A stretch of 24,237 nt of DNA from the NCBI GenBank assembly GCA_017553965.1, contig JAFZJK010000032.1, forward strand, positions 1 to 24,237, in the 5' to 3' direction. Shown piece after piece: positions 21,835 to 24,237 of this stretch. Origin of the DNA: Lachnospiraceae bacterium. GTDB taxonomy: Bacteria > Bacillota_A > Clostridia > Lachnospirales > Lachnospiraceae. The notes below the pieces were generated by a model. The model was given only the letters and a program-made list of their open reading frames with translations, was not told where the DNA came from and ran no database searches. The position numbers and the translations under genes were made by a program. The stretch's first letter is position 1. Each line of letters opens with the position of its first letter.

Positions 21835-22947
21835 ATGGATATGGACGAGAAAAAGGATATATACATACTTGCGATAGAATCTTCCTGCGATGAGACTGCG
21901 GCAGCAGTAGTAAAGAACGGCAGGGAGGTTCTTTCTAATACCATTTATTCGCAGATAGACCTGCATACATTGTATGGCGGAGTGGTACCTGAGATCGCTT
22001 CAAGAAAACATATAGAAAAGATCAATCAGGTTATAAAGACATCACTGAAGGATGCCGGATGCGAGTTAAAAGACATCGATGCCATAGGTGTTACCTACGG
22101 TCCCGGACTGGTAGGAGCTCTTCTGGTAGGTGTGGCGGAAGCCAAGGCTATAGCTTATGCTTCAGGAAAACCTTTGGTTGGAGTACATCACATAGAAGGA
22201 CATATAGCTGCTAACTATGTGGAGCATAAGGAGCTGGAGCCTCCTTATCTTTGCTTAGTTGTTTCCGGCGGGCATACGCATCTGGTTAAGGTTAATGGGT
22301 ATGCAGAATATGAAATAATCGGCAGGACTCACGATGATGCTGCTGGTGAAGCATTTGACAAAGTGGCACGTGCTATAGGACTAGGGTATCCCGGAGGACC
22401 CAAGGTGGACAGGGTATCTAAGGAAGGCAGGAAAAATGTGGTTGCATTCCCGAGAGCTCATATAGAAGGATGTCCTTATGATTTCAGTTTCAGCGGACTT
22501 AAATCGGCAGTACTTAATTATCTTAACTCATGTAAGATGAAACAAGGATTGGACGGAAATGAGATTTATTCAAGAAAGACAGACAATCCTGATTTTGACG
22601 GAAGCGAACTTATAGATCCGGAAAACGGAGTTACAGTGGCTGATGTAGCAGCATCATTCCAGGAAGCGGTAGTAGATGCACTGGTCACAAAGACTATGAC
22701 AGCAGCCGCTGATCTCGGATACAAAAAGATAGCGATAGCAGGCGGAGTAGCTTCTAACTCGGCACTTCGAGCCGGGATGAAAGCTGCATGCGATAAGGCG
22801 GGATATACACTCTATTATCCGTCACCTATACTTTGTACCGATAATGCGGCCATGATCGGCTGTGCGGCATACTATGAATACATAGCCGGTACCAGACACG
22901 GGTTTGACTTAAATGCGGTACCGAATCTTAAACTTGGAGAAAGATAA
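21835..22947 (+). CDS. tsaD: tRNA N6-adenosine threonylcarbamoyltransferase TsaD
   Basis: 370-residue catalytic subunit of t6A synthesis; it transfers the threonylcarbamoyl group to A37 of tRNA. The ASKHA fold is evident: [16 protein letters not shown] (11-26), [13 protein letters not shown] (88-100), metal ligands in HIEGH (His119 and His123), SGGHTHL (144-150), [17 protein letters not shown] (173-189), SFSGLKSAV (218-226), AGGVASN and CTDNAAMIG near the C-terminus. It is about 30 residues longer than most TsaD (near 340); the surplus is an insertion at about 234-266 containing a [10 protein letters not shown] stretch, just after [11 protein letters not shown]. The ATG at 21835 has AAAGAAAG ahead; a second ATG six bases later is also possible. 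A strong terminator follows. Confidence 0.95.
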   Translation: MDMDEKKDIYILAIESSCDETAAAVVKNGREVLSNTIYSQIDLHTLYGGVVPEIASRKHIEKINQVIKTSLKDAGCELKDIDAIGVTYGPGLVGALLVGVAEAKAIAYASGKPLVGVHHIEGHIAANYVEHKELEPPYLCLVVSGGHTHLVKVNGYAEYEIIGRTHDDAAGEAFDKVARAIGLGYPGGPKVDRVSKEGRKNVVAFPRAHIEGCPYDFSFSGLKSAVLNYLNSCKMKQGLDGNEIYSRKTDNPDFDGSELIDPENGVTVADVAASFQEAVVDALVTKTMTAAADLGYKKIAIAGGVASNSALRAGMKAACDKAGYTLYYPSPILCTDNAAMIGCAAYYEYIAGTRHGFDLNAVPNLKLGER

Positions 22948-22953
22948 AATGAT

Positions 22954-22990
22954 AAAGATCTGTCAGTGAAACACTGATGGATCTTTTTTA
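22954..22990 (+). terminator. Rho-independent terminator after tsaD
   Basis: AAAGATC (22954-22960) pairs with GATCTTT (22980-22986). Two G-U pairs join this to an inner stem TCAGTG / CACTGA with an AAA loop, giving 15 continuous pairs followed by a T tract. It ends the tsaE-tsaD unit. Confidence 0.92.
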
Positions 22991-23042
22991 TCTTCACCTG
23001 TACTTGCAGGATTACAATTTATATAAAAAACATGCGTTTATG

Positions 23043-23071
23043 TTGTTTTTGTTACGAATATAGAGTATATT
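23043..23071 (+). promoter_or_regulatory. Sigma-A-type promoter upstream of the gene at 23201
   Basis: TTGTTT (23043-23048) and TATATT (23066-23071) are separated by exactly 17 bases. The transcript would start near 23078, giving a leader of about 120 bases before the ATG at 23201. Confidence 0.55.
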
Positions 23072-23093
23072 ATCATATAGAGGTTTTAGGAGG

Positions 23094-23129
23094 ATGGCAA
23101 ACTTGGAGCCGGCTTTCGGCACGGTTTAG
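23094..23129 (+). other. Possible 11-codon leader peptide within a structured leader
   Basis: An ATG at 23094 opens MANLEPAFGTV then TAG. AGGAGG (23088-23093) abuts the ATG directly, which is too close for it, but is 9 bases from an in-frame TTG at 23103. The frame covers a GCCG / CGGC hairpin (23108-23120). An alternative pairing GGCTTT (23111-23116) with AAAGCC (23133-23138), followed by TGTTTTG, excludes that hairpin. The layout resembles an attenuator, but the frame is very short. Confidence 0.22.
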
Positions 23130-23152
23130 AAAAAAGCCTGTTTTGTCGATAA
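23127..23152 (+). promoter_or_regulatory. Sigma-D/sigma-28-like promoter candidate
   Basis: TAGA (23127-23130), then 14 bases, then GTCGATAA (23145-23152). Compared with the flagellar sigma consensus TAAA-N15-GCCGATAA this has one mismatch in each box and a spacer shorter by one. Transcription would start about 40 bases before the ATG at 23201. Confidence 0.35.
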
Positions 23153-23200
23153 ACAATATGGAGTAGTAGTTTTGTTTTGTTATAAAATAAAGGAGAGCTT

Positions 23201-24037
23201 ATGATAACAGGGACGTTATATGAAGCCGGAAAGATGATGGTCATGCAGAACAAGTGGGATCAAAAGAAATCGACCGGCAATGTGTTAAAAAAAGAAAAGA
23301 GGGAACTTACTCCTGAAGAAAAACAATTGCAAACATATAAGGAGCAGCTGGAGGAGACCAAGAAAGGTAATGAATACAGTGCGCTCTACAGCAAGATCCA
23401 AAGCGGACAGAAGTTGAGCCCGGCCGAAGAGGATAAATTGCGCGAAAGAGATATGAAGGCATATCTTGAGTATAAAGCTGATCAGGCGGAGCAGGAGGCA
23501 TATGAGGAGCGCCTTAAGAACTGCAGGACAAAGGATGAGGCACAGAGACTTCAGACGACTAAGATGCAGAGCAACTTAAGTAAGATGAAGAATATAGAGC
23601 ATGATCCATATATCTCGGATGCGGAAAAACTTAAGATGGCTCGCATAATACAGGGCGATACCATTGCCACGGCGAAGATATATGAGGAGTTTACTCAGTC
23701 GGAAGAATATGATAAGATGCCTACAGAAGGAGAACTCCAGCAGCTTCGCAAGATGGAAAGAGACGCTGAGAATGCAGAACTGCAGGCAAATACAGAGGAT
23801 GTATCTGTTATGGAAAAAGAAGAAATATCTGCTGAAAGTGAAGTGCTTGGTGGAGTTGATAGTAAGGATAATGTGACACCTGAATCAAAAACCGATGCAG
23901 AAAAAGTTGTCTCTTTAGTTAAAGAAACTGAAAAGGCTTTTTCCGGGGATGATACCGAAGTCCTTATGGAAATGCAGAGCATCGTAGGTAGATTAAAATC
24001 CGAATCTCAGGGAAGCAATATTGATGTTTCGGTATAA
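23201..24037 (+). CDS. Charged, coiled-coil protein of unknown function
   Basis: 278-residue soluble protein without signal peptide or membrane span. I do not recognise it. After MITGTLYEAGKMMVMQNKW, residues about 25-200 are dominated by Glu, Lys, Gln and Arg with heptad-like helices (TPEEKQLQTYKEQLEETKK, LSPAEEDKLRERDMKAYLEY, LKNCRTKDEAQRLQTTKMQ), which suggests a coiled coil. Two short regular motifs, LTPEEKQL and LSPAEEDKL, look like helix starts. Residues 200-278 are acidic and Ser/Thr-rich, probably disordered, with a last amphipathic helix (EVLMEMQSIVGRLKS). AAAGGAGAG lies 6 bases before the ATG. It has its own promoter region. The partner genes do not suggest a role; the sigma-28-like box hints at motility or a related regulon. 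Confidence 0.75.
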   Translation: MITGTLYEAGKMMVMQNKWDQKKSTGNVLKKEKRELTPEEKQLQTYKEQLEETKKGNEYSALYSKIQSGQKLSPAEEDKLRERDMKAYLEYKADQAEQEAYEERLKNCRTKDEAQRLQTTKMQSNLSKMKNIEHDPYISDAEKLKMARIIQGDTIATAKIYEEFTQSEEYDKMPTEGELQQLRKMERDAENAELQANTEDVSVMEKEEISAESEVLGGVDSKDNVTPESKTDAEKVVSLVKETEKAFSGDDTEVLMEMQSIVGRLKSESQGSNIDVSV

Positions 24038-24088
24038 AAAGGGATTGTTATAAGAAAATATTTTGAATGATACATATTGAGGAAAAAT

Positions 24089-24237
24089 ATGGAGAATAAA
24101 ATATCGGCCGTTATTGTTGCTGCGGGCACGGGCAAGCGCATGAACAGTTCGGTGAAAAAACAATATATGGAGATGGCTGGTTCACCTGTTTTATACCATA
24201 CTCTGAAGGCTTTTGAACAAAGTGAAGTTGATGAGAT
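24089..24237 (+). CDS. ispD: 2-C-methyl-D-erythritol 4-phosphate cytidylyltransferase, 3' end outside the window
   Basis: The first 49 codons of a nucleotidyltransferase. AVIVAAGTGKRM (7-18) is the CTP-binding glycine-rich loop, and SSVKKQYMEMAGSPVLYHTL carries the Lys and Gln conserved in IspD. The enzyme attaches CMP to MEP in the non-mevalonate isoprenoid pathway. GAGGA lies 6 bases before the ATG. Only the N-terminus is visible, so TarI-type paralogues (ribitol-phosphate cytidylyltransferase) remain a possible alternative. Confidence 0.85.
   Translation, partial: MENKISAVIVAAGTGKRMNSSVKKQYMEMAGSPVLYHTLKAFEQSEVDE

Noticed and set aside
23085..23140. Possible c-di-GMP-I (GEMM) riboswitch, because of GGCAAAC in a leader
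   Set aside because: The obligatory GACGCAAAGCC block and the second conserved helix are missing.

Overview
The window is a densely packed chromosomal segment with every recognisable gene on the + strand. It looks like a low-to-moderate GC Gram-positive of class Clostridia, most likely Lachnospiraceae. The reasons are: strong AGGAGG-type ribosome binding sites, some TTG starts, an hprK / whiA / Crh-like HPr catabolite-control cluster, an ECF-type riboflavin transporter behind an FMN riboswitch, and several small membrane proteins of the kind seen in that family. No phage, IS element, CRISPR array, rRNA or tRNA was seen.

Layout. 1-1116: 3' part of a histidyl-tRNA synthetase gene, closed by a strong terminator. 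1194-2207: a protein resembling the N-terminal half of Maf motility accessory factors. 2269-6418: hprK, a ROK glucokinase, murB, whiA and a Crh-like HPr protein, ending in a terminator at 6442-6473. 6545-8170: membrane-anchored polysaccharide deacetylase with its own extended -10 promoter. 8282-16519: dnaE, a double-length phosphofructokinase and tex. 16520-16881: a non-coding stretch with a promoter, a 17-bp palindrome, an FMN riboswitch and its terminator. 16882-17643: ribU, with a terminator. 17777-22947: a YcxB-like membrane protein, tsaE, tsaB, rimI, an RNase Z, a small membrane protein and tsaD, ending in a terminator. 22948-23200: a leader region. 23201-24037: an unrecognised charged coiled-coil protein. 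24089 to the end: 5' part of ispD.

How the genes fit together. HprK phosphorylates Ser46 of HPr-like proteins in response to glycolytic metabolites. The small HPr-like protein here has Ser46 but has Asp at position 15 in place of the phosphotransfer His, so it should be a pure regulator. Glucokinase and phosphofructokinase, which feed the metabolites HprK senses, lie in the same neighbourhood. tsaE, tsaB and tsaD make the t6A37 modification of tRNA; rimI and RNase Z sit among them, giving a small tRNA/ribosome maturation group.

The most striking feature is the phosphofructokinase at 11913-13997. It is an in-frame tandem duplication of two full PfkA domains. The second half has lost several catalytic residues, while the first has lost Arg243, a residue that the second keeps. 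This is a division of labour like that of eukaryotic PFK-1, but apparently arising by a separate bacterial duplication. Other points of interest are the Crh-like protein, the missing rapZ/yvcK between murB and whiA, a possible three-way-junction leader or paired palindrome before dnaE, an operator-like palindrome within the ribU promoter, and a structured leader with a possible leader peptide before the unrecognised gene at 23201.
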